A DNA stretch of 64,000 nucleotides from Arctopsyche grandis (Eukaryota > Arthropoda > Insecta > Trichoptera > Hydropsychidae): the NCBI RefSeq assembly GCF_051622035.1, contig NC_135355.1:21406986-21470985 (forward strand), written 5' to 3'. Below, piece by piece: positions 1 to 11,229 of the stretch; position 1 is the first letter of the stretch, and each line of letters starts with the position of its first letter. Under the pieces are notes generated by a model. That model was not told the DNA's origin. It did not search any database and saw only the letters and a program-made list of their open reading frames with translations. The translations under genes were made by a program, and so were the position numbers.

Positions 1-239
1 ATTGTCTTAGAAGAATTTCTTTATATGACTAAATATTATATAATATAAAAGCTTGAAGCTTAAGGACATTTCAATATCACAATCGCCAACAAGCTCCTAG
101 CGAAACTAATAAAAAGCTTTTAAAAATAATGAATTTTAGGATAGGCTTCAGTTTTAGAGCACTCGCTCTTCAACTTCCCTGTGTCTAGCAACGTCACTAT
201 ATTTCTCCAGCGCCTATAGGACGGAAGATATCGCCCACT

Positions 240-345
240 TTGGCAAACAGTGATACAACGGTGGATTATTGGTCGAAAATATGCTTGGCCGACGGACGCT
301 TGGCCGAACGGACATTTGGCTGTACAGACATTAGGCCTAATTTTT
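240..345. repeat. MITE-like terminal repeat fragment
   Basis: A short stretch repeats the pattern TTGGCCGAACGGACATTTGG in degenerate tandem form, with tggccgacggac, tggccgaacggacattt and ggctgtacagacatt in succession. Such reiterated GGCCGNACGGAC blocks are typical of the ends of small DNA transposons in insects. No second end or target duplication was found, so it is called a fragment only. The open frame crossing it on the minus strand has no protein-like features. Confidence 0.3.
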
Positions 346-609
346 AATTGTTTAAATTTAACAAAAGTCCTCGTACGGATATAACTGAACGGAAACCGGA
401 TACAAAGGCGATTATATAAAAACACCAGCTAAAAGCACATTTATTTATATTGGAACAAATGTGTCGACAACAACAAATATATCTTTGTTGTTGTTTGTCA
501 GAATTGATCCATTAGTACATATGTATGAGTACGTGCAAAGAAAGTTTTTTTTACGAATATTAGGTATTTGGGGTTTTTGATGTGTATGATATATTTTGAT
601 GGTACTGAC

Positions 610-820
610 CGGTATTTGTGGCCTGCGCATGGGCCAGCCGCGGTGCTAGCAGGGCGACCGCGGCCAGCATCAGCTGCAGCCCTGCTACCATCATCTTGAT
701 GCTGCTGCTGCTGCTGCTGCTGTTGCTGCTGTTGATGTCGCTGCTGCTGCTCCTGCTGTTGCCGCTGCCGCCTCTCTACACGGTACACACGCACACTATC
801 GTCACATGCCTCGACGGATC
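610..820 (-). CDS. 5' coding exon of a secreted/membrane protein (signal peptide), partial gene
   Basis: On the minus strand the exon has a strong acceptor (tttctcttgcag ending at 821) and a donor (GTCAGT at 609). Between them is a start codon at 694, MMVAGLQLMLAAVALLAPRL, followed by AHAQATNTG. The first ~22 residues form a classic signal peptide: a hydrophobic Leu/Ala core with a likely cleavage after AHA. The exon leaves 28 codons plus one base (phase 1). The same frame has a TAG upstream, just before a serine-coding (AGC)n tract, so the start at 694 is supported; a second ATG follows at once at 691. Upstream in the exon lies a CAG/CTG array that would be 5' UTR. Later exons must lie at lower coordinates, off the window or unseen. 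I do not recognise the gene. Exon structure and signal peptide are read from sequence; that it is expressed is inference. Confidence 0.5.
690..780. repeat. CAG/CTG trinucleotide array
   Basis: An imperfect CTG array (CAG on the minus strand) with TTG, GTC and CCG interruptions spans about 90 bp. Read on the plus strand it would give poly-Leu, and in one minus frame poly-Gln; both are probably incidental, because the likely coding frame of the minus-strand exon begins just after the array. Confidence 0.8.
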
Positions 821-899
821 CTGCAAGAGAAAACTTATCAGAAAAAAATTCGCACAGTATCACCACGCAATTTTAGACCCGTAATTTAAATTACCTAAT

Positions 900-1567
900 A
901 TGATCGAAAACAATTTTTTCGGATTTGTACGGATCATTCGCCCGGTTGTCGGTATTGCTATGTGCGAATACATTGACATCCTTCCAATTTATTTTATGTG
1001 AGAAGGCTGACTATAATTCCTCAGTGGAAAAGTAGACGTGTAGTTCTAGGACGTCCCGGGGGCATAGGCTAGTAAGGCGGTATCTAAGGGCGGCACATTT
1101 TAAGGGGCGGCAAACCAAAGAGGAAAAATGTGTCAAAAGTAATTGTAATATACATATAATATTCCGTTTATATTTTATTATAAATAATATTTCATTCAAA
1201 AATGAAACCCCAACTCTCAACTGATCTAGGTGCGTCTTAATTTATTTCATTAAAGCATGTATGTATATATATACCTATATGCATATATGTACATATTAAA
1301 AAAAGTCAAGATATTTGTGAATATTAACTTATAAATTTATTTATTCTATTAAATTAATTTATTACTATTTTACATCGAAATAAATTATTTTTTTAGAAAG
1401 GGCGGCTTTTTTTAACTTCACCTAAGGGTGAGGCTTAGTCTAGGGGTGTCATTGGTATGGATAGCTTATTTTTAAAGAATCCGTAGGATTACTTTAGCAA
1501 CTACCGGGAAGCAAGTCTGTCAAGAGCTCAAAATATTATTACGAAATGAATCAGATGCTTCATTCCG

Positions 1568-1653
<86 letters not shown>

Positions 1654-4600
1654 TATATCTATGTCAACTCAAAATTTCATTTTACAAAATAATATTTCGT
1701 CTAATCAAAATATCTCCAAAACCAAATATGCAATTAAAGTTGTGTAATTTGGCGTAGTACAATACAAATATCGTAGTTATCGATCAGGAATACTATATAC
1801 ATATGTATGTACATATATGAAATCAAATACATCGGCCCATATTTACATACATATGTACATATATCACTTTCGATAGGCAGTAAAAAAACCGATCTCTATA
1901 ATGAAAAATTTTAATTCGCGAAAATCGAACGAATATTTACACTCAGTGATAATACACAGGCCCATATAAAGAAAATGATTTGAATGTGGCTATTTATTAC
2001 GATCCGATTATGTGGCTTGAAATTTCATTTCAAGTTTTAGTACCTACATACACATAATTCATACATACATACATATGTACATACAAATATACCCACACAT
2101 ACGATGAATTCACGATTGAAATATAAACTACATTTGTATATTACTTAAGCATTTTTTTATCTGATGTTATTAAGTGCTAAATTACAGAGGTAACAGAATA
2201 TCACGCAAAATGTTTGGAGTTCCACGTTATTTAGAATAAAAAAAGTTTATTCTTTTATTTTAATAAAATTAAAAAAAGGTCAAAGGACATGATTATCATA
2301 ACAAGTATACCTTTAAGTATGGGTGTGCTTTTATAAAAATGGAATTTAGAGCCTTATGTAAATTTGACCACTTAAGAATATGTAAAGGAACAGGGTCGAT
2401 TCTCTATAACCTACATACATATATATATATATATTATATGCAGTAGGTTTTACAGTTTAATGTAAATCGGAAAACCCTTTTTCATACCTGTAATATCTAA
2501 ATATTATACAGTTTGAAAGTATACGTATGTTGTTTTATTTTCGAAATGTTTTATGTAAAACGACATTTATTGAATACAGATAATAGCTATACAAATTTAT
2601 AAATAAAATATTTTTTTGCCATTTGTTAACAATACAAGAATACCTATGGAATATAATAATGATTTTCAATAATTTCCTCAATTATTCCTTACATTGTATA
2701 ATCAATATATTCAATTGAAATTTAAATATTTGTGTACACAAATGTCTCTTCATTTCCATGGATATTTGTCAGAGCCAAATAATACCATCGATCTGCGGGA
2801 TTCGAGATTCAAAGTAAACAATTGAATGATACTCATTGAATCCAAAGGACGTTTCATACTGTACATTTCATTTAGCTTAACATGTGAATAGGACTTGAAT
2901 TTTCGAGGAGGTAGGTGTTTTGCGTGTGTGCATTTTTTTCGCCTTGCAACTTTCCACGAAAGCATAATTGTGTCAACACCATCAAGCTTTTCATTTTTCC
3001 GAGTAAACGAAACAAAGGAAGGTTAAACGTGCTTACGTTTTTCTTTTAATCACTATTTACATATGTATCTTGTATGTTGCAAAAAGTCGGTCGATTAACA
3101 ACTGTGCCACCGTTTATAACCGTCACGATAATATAAATAAGTATAATCACAATCGTGACCCAGACATTTGGTGTTATCTTGTCTAATTATGACCCTAGTG
3201 AGGTCGATTTATGGGAACCGTTTAAAACAATGATAAAATTTTCAAATGCACATGTTCACATTTGCGATTTTAAATATGTGCTTAACTATAGTTGAAAGTA
3301 TGCAATTGTATATTAATTAGAATGTTTTCAAATGGCAGTATATGCATGTTTGTACATTAATTAATATTGAAATATAATACCTTGGGTTATTGTTATCTAT
3401 TATCATCACGTTGGTATTTCAACCATTTAATTGATGGTATAATTTTTTTTTAATATCGACGGAATTTTATCGCCACAACTTTTTTTATTGGAATACCTCG
3501 TAATAGGTACAAATATTGGAAGCCTGAAAAATTATACGATAAATAATAAATAATAAGCGATAAATTCTTAAGAACAATATTGTAATAGTACAATAGTATT
3601 GGGGAAAAGTTTCGCTTTGGAAACTTTATAAATTAGCTTTTCAGATATAATTGTATTATATACAGATTGAGACACAAATAATGGAGCATTCTGTTTCTAC
3701 ATATAATAACTTTTGATGTATCCAATATAAATTATATTTCATTAAAATTTGTATGTTAATTATTATGATAAATTTCAATTAAATTTTTATCGTTTGCGTA
3801 AAAATGTGATGCTAGCTTTAAAAGTCTTTGGATCATGTTTGAAGTCGTGTTGTGTTGTTAAGAAGAAAAGCTATATGAAGTTGGTGACATTTGCTGTCCT
3901 CAAAATTGACCTACATGTTGAGGATATAAATATAAAATTTATGTTTATTGATATTTTAATATTTAAAGTTTGTGTAAATTCTGCTGAGATAAGTTGGGAG
4001 TAGTCAAAAAGATAGTACTTAATAAACTTTGGTTTTGTTTTAAACAATTTCGAAGCTATTGACAAAACAAAGTGTTCCGTTACTTATGATTTACTCTGTA
4101 TGTATTGTATATGTACATGTGTATGTAGTATGGGTGGCCACAATGCGGATAACTTTCAACCTACAAAGCCTTAAGGCTTTGTTTCCCTCGCAATACAGTT
4201 TACCTGCATCATTTCAGAATTAGGCTTTTGGCTGAAACACGCACGTGTCGTGACACATACATACACTCACTTCACAATTATTATTGTGAATTTAAATAAT
4301 TTCCAGGAATGCATTTTATTACTTCAGACGAAGAGTGAATAAGCGCACTTGTCTGGGAAAAACCCGGGAAAATTATCACCCAAACATGCATACGTAGGTA
4401 TATTACTTTTTTATTTTGGAAAATTTAATATATTTTGTTTAAAATGAACGTCACACACGTTATAATCGTTAACGATTTGATTTTCGCTTATGGTTTTTTC
4501 CACTATTAAATGTACTCTAAACGCATGCATAGTTATTATTTGCTATAACGTGGGCTGACTCGTATCTGGTTAATTCATCAAATTCTAAACGACACGCACC

Positions 4601-4856
4601 AGCGTGACTACCTTCTTATTTATATGACGTGAATTTGTGAACGTTTCATATGTGCGTTATAATATAAAATAAAATTTTATTTTATCTGTATTTTTCATCG
4701 TTGTATGAGTTTTTTTATTGTGACTATAAAAAAAAGACAATAAATATGCATATAAATATGGTGCATTAAAATATATTTTGTCAATGCATTCATTAAAGCC
4801 AATTTACAAACAAAGCATCTGAGAAACTTGAAAAAATATAATTTAACCAAACCTGA
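900..4856. other. AT-rich intergenic DNA
   Basis: No protein-coding exon is recognised here. The stretch holds scattered TACATA/TATGTA microsatellites, a (TA)n tract at about 1570-1646, and a degraded GC-richer repeat piece at about 1040-1130 and 1395-1450 sharing 'aagggcggc'. The short open frames are low in complexity or biased in composition and look like chance. Confidence 0.6.
1570..1646. repeat. (TA)n microsatellite
   Basis: An uninterrupted TA dinucleotide run of about 77 bp. Comparable runs occur at 10751-10790, 26763-26889, 47490-47577, 54673-54740, 54812-54890 and 61089-61180. Several sit at the junctions of mobile elements. Runs this long are also where assemblies commonly err. 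Confidence 0.95.
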
Positions 4857-4860
4857 TTAA

Positions 4861-5438
4861 CCCTTTGAATGCTGACCAACGCCAATCGGCGTTTTGTCAA
4901 CAAGTTCATGAGCCTGAAATACGCCGATAGGCGTTGTATTTTGAATATGTAAAAAATAAACAAGAATACTACCCGCTAAGACTTTCCAGGTAGCATTAAA
5001 AAAAAATGCATTGAACTGTAATCCGTGTCAAAGACTGGTTTACACCAGAATTTCTGAATTTATAACCATAGCAGAATTTCTCGATGGAAATCGCTAACTG
5101 CTGAGTTTTTTTCTTTTTTAGATTGTGGCTTGGCATTTAGATTGTGAGCATTACATTTTAACAACAATGTAGAAGATGGAACTATGTAGTTTTGGAAAAA
5201 TACATTCATTAATAGACTTCTTTTGTTTATTTGATATTGTTGCAAGATATATTAGAGAGTCTAAACACACCTTTACAAAACTTAAAATCCTCGGCGGTAG
5301 TTGTCTAGGGTGTGTTTGGATAAGCTACAATTTTTATACCTGCTTTCTATTGGATTTCTAAATAATTCTAGTTGGAAATGTTGGCGAAATTTTCAGCGTG
5401 GCGGGCTTTCAACATAAAATACGTCAGCACTCGAAGGG
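4861..5438. mobile_element. piggyBac-like non-autonomous element (TTAA target)
   Basis: The element is bounded by TTAA on both sides (4857-4860 and 5439-5442), the hallmark target duplication of piggyBac transposons. Its ends are inverted repeats: CCCTTTGAATGCTGAC at the left and GTCAGCACTCGAAGGG at the right, 14 of 16 bases matching. Subterminal palindromes acgccaatcggcgt and acgccgataggcgt follow the left end. It is 578 bp and has no intact transposase. A minus-strand open stretch (5060-5245) ending SAVSDFHREILLWL vaguely recalls the C-terminal part of piggyBac transposases, but I would not rely on it. Confidence 0.8.
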
Positions 5439-5442
5439 TTAA

Positions 5443-6575
5443 AATGTTGCTATACAACATTCAAAGGTTGGATAGAAGTAGTTGCACCGAGTATTAAAAA
5501 CATAATCTTAACCGCAATTGATAATATGATACATACATACTTATATTCAGGGCACCGAACCGGAACTGAATTGAAAATTGGAAACCATTACTGAACTGAC
5601 AAAAAAATCGGTTATTTCGGTTCAGTACATGTTAAAAACACGCGTGTTAACATAATTCCTCACTTCAGTCGTCTGTCGTCGTAAGCGCAACACGGCTCAC
5701 ACCTTTCTTTAAATTATATCATGAAATTTGAAAATATGCGAGTTATTATTAATACCTTTAAGGTTGGACAGCCCTAGTCATTGACGAAACCACCAATTCG
5801 ACAAGCACATATGTATGTATGTATACGAAATAAATATGGTGTTGTTTTTCATTTGAAATATGTGTCAAATTCAAGATTTTTTCAAATTTTTAAGTCGACC
5901 GGAAATGGTACCCCCCTTATACATAGGTGTCCTCTTTTTTATTAGTTTATAATTTTTTGAATTCAATAATCTCCCAAACCGCTCAACGGATCAGACTGAA
6001 ATTTTTTTACACGTAATAGTATTTTTACCTCAACCGGAAGTAGTACTTTTATTTTAGTTTTTAAATGGACAACTTTTAGTATGGCTGCATTTTTTGTTTT
6101 AATAGAAGTATTAAACTTAATGATAAAACGTTTTTCGTCATTAGCTCAAAATTATGAAAATGGATTTTTTGGGTTTTGATATTAAAGGTCACATATAATA
6201 TTCGTAGACTTCATTGAGATAAAATCATAAAATAATTTAAAAAAATACATTTCCTATGGTTGAATTTGAATTGTAAAGTGTTAAATTTGATTTTTATAAT
6301 GTTGATTTAATACATGTTTTTTTTATATCATTTCAGAGACAAAAAACTCAATTTATACATCCATCGAATACTCGAAATCTTGAGTTTTTGATTAATTTGT
6401 ACCACGTTCAAGGGGGTATTCTAGTCTAGAGGGACAAATTTTGGGCGTTTTTAAAAATTCAATAAAAAAAAAACTAAAAACATTTTTGGTATGCATTTTT
6501 TTACTATATGTTTATTAATATTTCAATAATACATAACAAAAATGAAAGAAAAAAAAATTAAAAATTGAAAAAATT
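5443..6575. other. AT-rich intergenic DNA with a shared repeat
   Basis: No gene is seen. The segment around 5890-6010 (ggaaatggtaccccc... aattcaataatctcccaaac) matches 10355-10440, so it belongs to a dispersed repeat of this genome. The rest is AT-rich DNA with no recognisable coding potential. Confidence 0.5.
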
Positions 6576-6579
6576 GGTT

Positions 6580-6815
6580 TTAATAATGTGCGCCGTATTA
6601 ATGTGCGCGCGCAGAATACGGGAGGAAAAGCCTGTTCCTCTTGTTCCTGTTGTACCCGGCTCGCGCAAATTAAATGAGTATGTACATGACTATGTACCGT
6701 TTACCATGCACCCTTTTATTTTGATCTTTCGACTTACGATCTTTCGATTTTCGATCTTTGCCTTCCGATATTTGTGTTTTCTGTAATTTAACATTCTGGC
6801 TCGTCACGTAGACCC
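6580..6815. mobile_element. Palindromic foldback element, copy A (half copy)
   Basis: This is the central spacer plus right arm of the palindromic family seen complete at 27107-27479. It starts near the centre (gtattaatgtgcgcgcgcag), runs through gggaggaaaagcctgttcct, and ends with ctcgtcacgtagaccc. The left arm is missing: AT-rich sequence lies where it should be. The short open frame over it (6565-6786) is a by-product of the repeat. Confidence 0.8.
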
Positions 6816-7617
6816 GCCGTAAATACATATTGGGCTTAATTTTCAGTATTGCATTTTTAATATTGCAAATGTATAAATATTTTTACGATACCATAAACTG
6901 GAAGAAGACAGATACTAGGATTCAGAATTACGACATACGACACTTTTCTTCATTTTGAGAAATAATTTGCAAAACATTAAATAAAATGTTTTGCGTTTAA
7001 CAATATATGAAAGTACTGATGGCCTGTAATACGTTTATTCTGCTTTTCCGAGACATATCGAATTATAAGAAGTGATAACAATTTGTGAATTAGTCAAACA
7101 GAAGCAGTGTTTTTGGAACTGAAAATTAGACTTCCACCACTTTAACGGCCCATATGTACATATGTACAATGTAAATACATATGTACATATAAATATCATT
7201 AAAGGTGTGCTTTTGTGTAGTTTTTGAATGTTTAATGTCGAATGTATTCTCTTCGATTGGTGAAAATATAATAAAATACACAAATAGATATAGTTGACAT
7301 TTAAAATTGATACAGTTGACTTATAATAAATGGAAATACATATGTATATTGTGTTGTAAATGTATTAAATTAAATGTAAATGTATTGAAGAAAAATTCAC
7401 GCACATAGATAATCAGGACAACATTTTTACAGGACTACAGAACAGAAGACATTCCCAGAAGGATCCAGTAGATGAAACCTTTATGTATTTGGTGAGTATT
7501 ACAATACTAAATATGATTTTTTTATTTTGAAATGCTACCGAGTAGATTATAAATTCGCTTATTTTCACGTGAAAAAAAAAACAAATGAATCATTTTATTT
7601 TATTTAAACATTAATTA

Positions 7618-7840
7618 TCTTAATATATAATTTCGAAAGAGACTTTGTATGTAAGGTTTGTTGGGAATCGGAAATAAATCAAAGTTTCTATGACGTTGAC
7701 ATCGATATCGTCAAATATTATTTTTATTCAATTCAAATAAATTTTATAAAAAAACAAATGAATGTTTACTATTAGATTGTTTTGCCATGTTTAAGCTGTT
7801 TATATTACAAATGCTGAGCGAAGCCGGGTAAAAACACTAG
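7618..7840 (+). mobile_element. Short Helitron-like element, copy 1
   Basis: It begins with TC (TCTTAATATATAATTTCG) after a host A and ends with CTAG (gccgggtaaaaacactag) before a host T, which fits Helitron insertion between A and T. It has no terminal inverted repeats. A diverged copy lies at about 8700-8908, and the 5' end (tttcgaaagagactttgtat) recurs in inverse orientation at about 10866-10900. At 223 bp it is non-autonomous. The termini are seen directly; the Helitron assignment follows family rules. Confidence 0.6.
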
Positions 7841-8515
7841 TTATTTATAAAAATAATGCTTTATTTATTCGATTAAGAAAATTTAACATTTTATTCAAGC
7901 ATAATGTAACAGGTACTTAATCTTAGAAAATACATTCATAAATACGACAGTGTCGTAATAAGTACGATATTTCAAATCATATTTTTCCAACACATAAATA
8001 AAGATCAGTAAAAATATATATATGTGACAATTTAAGTATTCATTCCGGTTCGTTCATGAACATACTAGTTTGTTCATACACGAAGTGCAAAAAGTCAAAA
8101 TATTCTTCAAATACCAGACTTTTCGTTGTCTAAGCCTCTGAAATGTTAGAACGTCTAGTTTTTGAAATGGGAAATCCTATATAAACCACATTACAACGCT
8201 TTTATAATTCCCGTTTCCGCTAATATTAAAAATATTGCAACTCAGAGTAAGTATACGTACAAAGAGGATGGGACAAATACTTATGCCTAATAGTTTGTGC
8301 ATGAACAAACTAATTCGTTTGTCATTTTTTTTCTTTTGTGTACTGTATAACTAGCCAGATTGGTTTGTGTGTGAACAAACTACATATGTATGTAGTATGA
8401 TCAAGAAAGAACGAAATGTACACTTGGACTGTAACTTGTGCACTTTCATAACCGACTATATATATTTATTGGTATATATGTACATACACACATATGTACA
8501 TATGTACATATAGTG

Positions 8516-9228
8516 CTAAATTTGTGAAATTGCCTATTACATACATGAAATAGGGAATTGCTGATTTCGTGAAAAATACAAGCACGTTAATTAATATCTA
8601 AATAAAACAAACTATCTGCCAAATACGTGAATTTTTTATCTGTCGACATGACAGCTTAGAAATTTATTTTGATATGACATCAAATTATTATTTTTTTAAA
8701 TTATTATTATTATTATAATATTGAAAGAGACTTTGTATGTATGTATGTAAGTATTTTAGGTTGGGAAAGTTTCTATAACGACGATTCGATTTTTTTTTTT
8801 CGATTCAAATAAATTTAAATAAAAAAACAAATGAGTATTTACTATTAGATTCACCGTGTTTAAGCTTTTATATTACAAATACTGAGAGAAGCTGGGTAAA
8901 ACGACTAGTATATTATATGTATGAGTAGATACTAAAAAGCGTTTCGATTTACATATATCATATTGCTGTGAATATTATTCAATAATTATTATTTCAATTG
9001 ATTGAACATATCTCAAATTATATGTATTATTTTATGTTTCTAGACTCTGATAGGAAATACTGATTTAACAATAAGTTACTTATAATTTCACAAGTGGAAG
9101 TTGTGACTACAACTCACGCATTCGGCAGATAATATGCCTAATTCATGAATTAAGTAACGGGCTTGCATTTTTCGTGAAATCGGCAATTTTTCGCCTATTT
9201 CACATAAAAGACAATTTCACAAATTGGG
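8516..9228. mobile_element. TIR element with ~115-bp inverted arms, interrupted by a Helitron-like insertion
   Basis: The left arm (from about 8516, aaatttgtgaaattgcc, through tgaaatagg, gatttcgtgaaaaatacaag, to tctgcca) matches the reverse complement of 9106-9228 (ending caatttcacaaattggg) over about 115-120 bp. Mismatches are spread along the arms, so it is old. The intervening sequence contains the Helitron-like copy at about 8700-8908, which therefore inserted later. No transposase is visible and the exact termini are uncertain by a few bases. Confidence 0.6.
8700..8908 (+). mobile_element. Short Helitron-like element, copy 2 (nested)
   Basis: The copy shares attgaaagagactttgtatg, aaacaaatgagtatttact, and the 3' end gaagctgggtaaaacgactag with the copy at 7618-7840. 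The 3' CTAG is at 8905-8908, followed by host T. The 5' end is blurred by an ATT microsatellite. It sits inside the TIR element at 8516-9228. Confidence 0.55.
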
Positions 9229-9499
9229 CGTGACATTCATACCGAATGAACAGTATTTGCAATAGTTACTATGTAATTATTAAGATTAAATTTTTATTAT
9301 TATTGAATGTATGTATGTACATATGTATGTCAAACAATTTGGAATTCATGTGATTGTATCTAATTTATGAAACATTTTTTAAATTCCGTCGCATTTTGAA
9401 GGCAGCGGCAAACTACCGCAGGATAATCAATTTCGAAACAACATTTGAGTTCATGAGAAATGAAGATAAACAGACCGAATTGATACAATTAATTATACA

Positions 9500-10015
9500 A
9501 TGGCGTTTGTTTATAGCGGCATCAGGCAGGGAGGGGGAGCAGACGCGGCGTTGTTGCGCGTTGTTGCGCGCCACTTTCAAACTAGTGGGATGTCGCGAAC
9601 GAGCAAAGCTTGCAATTGAGGCACGATACGATGGGTGCGACTGCGGCAAAATAAACGCACACAAACCATGTCATTTTGGGCCGTTCCCAACGGAGGGTCG
9701 GCGCCAAGGGTCGAGCTGGGTGTCTGTCCCCGAGGGGCGGTGGGTGCGTCGGCTCACGTCCTGGTGGCAGCGTCTCAAGGTGCCGCTGGTTCGTCCATGC
9801 CGCGGATAGTCTGCGGCTGATTCAGGGTTGTCGCTCGCCGCGCATGGTGGCGATGGTGGTAGGCCGGCCGCTACTGGCCCCGATGCCGTATTGTGCACCA
9901 GTAGGGGCGGCGGCAGGGCGCATGTGCTACGCCGCGCCGCCCCACCCCCGCCCACTCCCCCGCCCACCCCCCGGTACCACGGCGACCGCTACGACAAAAC
10001 GCACTCCACATACAC
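9500..10015. promoter_or_regulatory. GC-rich, CpG-rich island
   Basis: Between about 9500 and 10015 the sequence is strikingly GC-rich and dense in CpG, for example gcggcgttgttgcgcg and gccgcgcatggtggcg, against an otherwise strongly AT-rich background. Six frames are fairly open over it, as expected from GC content; none shows domain-like composition, and the overlapping open frames on both strands cannot all be real. It could be a promoter or 5' UTR exon region, possibly of the minus-strand gene whose signal-peptide exon is at 610-820, but nothing directly links them. A weak minus-strand donor (GTGAGC) lies near 9755. Confidence 0.35.
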
Positions 10016-10080
10016 ACACTGCCCACTGCCCACTGCCCACTGCCCACTGCCCACTGCCCACTGCCCACTGCCCACTGCCT
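10016..10080. repeat. 7-bp tandem repeat (CACTGCC)n
   Basis: About nine copies of a 7-bp unit, cactgcc, directly follow the CpG-rich island. The unit length is not a multiple of three, so it would cycle through frames; the open frames that cross it are probably not coding. Confidence 0.9.
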
Positions 10081-10129
10081 CTGCGTCATTCGGACTCGTC
10101 TTCCCAAGCCCCAAAATCGGTGTTTATTT

Positions 10130-10440
10130 ACATATGTATGTATGTACGTAGTAACAATAGACGAAGTTTTGTGACCATTCGAAAATTCGAACTCGAGATT
10201 TTGACTGATTTGAACTCTGAACTGATTCTGTTTTCACGATCTAGAAATAATGCGTGTGTGTCTGTGTATTTTGGGAATTGAACACTATCGAACTGAAACT
10301 TAGTATCGGTTACTAAAATTCTTATCGATACGACGTAAATTCTTGAGTTGACCAGAAATGGTACCTTCCCTCATAGGTGTCCCCTTTTTTTAAGTTTTTG
10401 AATTCAATTATCTCCCAAACCGCTAACTGTATCGGACTAA
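10130..10440 (-). repeat. Dispersed repeat, copy 1
   Basis: The reverse complement of this stretch matches 35570-35815 and 58500-58735. Shared blocks include tactacgtacata, gaacaatagacgaag-type sequence, ctcgagttcgaattttcg, and actaagtttcagttcgatag. The segment at 10355-10440 also matches 5890-6010. Its class is not determined. Confidence 0.65.
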
Positions 10441-10725
10441 ATTCATCCGTCCAAATGCACTCCATCCTAATTTCATACGTCTCTTTATCTCTTCATCTTT
10501 ACTACCAGACATGTCAATTATTTGACCTAAATATAAATAATTATTTACTACTTCTACTGGTTTATCATCTAATGAGATGCTATCAGGCATGCAAGAACTA
10601 TTGAACAATAGTTTAGTCTTATCTACGTTAATTTTTAATCCTACTTTTCTACTTTCCCTGTCCAGCTGTGTTAGTCTGTTAAGTAGGTCAGCTGAATCAC
10701 GAGCTATTAAAACCATGAGGTTTTC
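10440..10725 (-). pseudogene. LINE reverse-transcriptase fragment
   Basis: The minus-strand frame reads MVLIARDSADLLNRLTQLDR, then a stretch containing VGLKINVDKTKLLF and NYLYLGQIIDMSGS. This is the region just after the catalytic box of insect endonuclease/reverse-transcriptase LINEs, where 'RFADDMVLIA' is expected. Here the Arg-Phe-Ala-Asp-Asp part is missing: ENL joins directly to MVLIA. The fragment ends where the dispersed repeat begins and is bounded at the right by sequence running into a TA tract, so it is a truncated relic. Confidence 0.75.
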
Positions 10726-10749
10726 TAGCTTTTCTGTCCGTCACTCATA

Positions 10750-10795
<46 letters not shown>

Positions 10796-11229
10796 CCGTC
10801 CCCTGTCCCCATGTCGTCATAGAATCTTTCCTAACAATTCCCAACCAACATTACATATTTTCTTACATACATACAAAGTCTCTTTCGAAATTATATATTA
10901 GATTATTATTTATATGTTATATTATTATTTATTATGGCCCTAAATATGGATAGCCAAAGTAACAGTGCAAGTGAATTTATCGCCGTTGTTAGTAATAATG
11001 TCTATATGAAATCGTATTTGTTATATCATATTTTCTAATACAATTATTTAAAAAAAATAACAACCAGCATACATATATGTATGTAGGTATTTTTTAATAG
11101 TTCTGATAGATTTTCGTAAATTAAAATTTATATATCAAGATTTTTATTTTAGTTTGTCATAGGGTCCGTAATTTACATATTTTCTCAGAGCCCGGGATTC
11201 CTCTCGGCGACCCTGTTTGTATGTACATA

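Noticed and set aside
618-884. Plus-strand poly-Leu frame
   Set aside because: It is the CTG array read on the opposite strand of a better-supported exon.
9676-10281. 201-codon plus-strand frame
   Set aside because: It is the longest small frame in the first half, but it lies in a GC-rich island where several frames on both strands are open, crosses a 7-bp repeat and then runs into a dispersed repeat.
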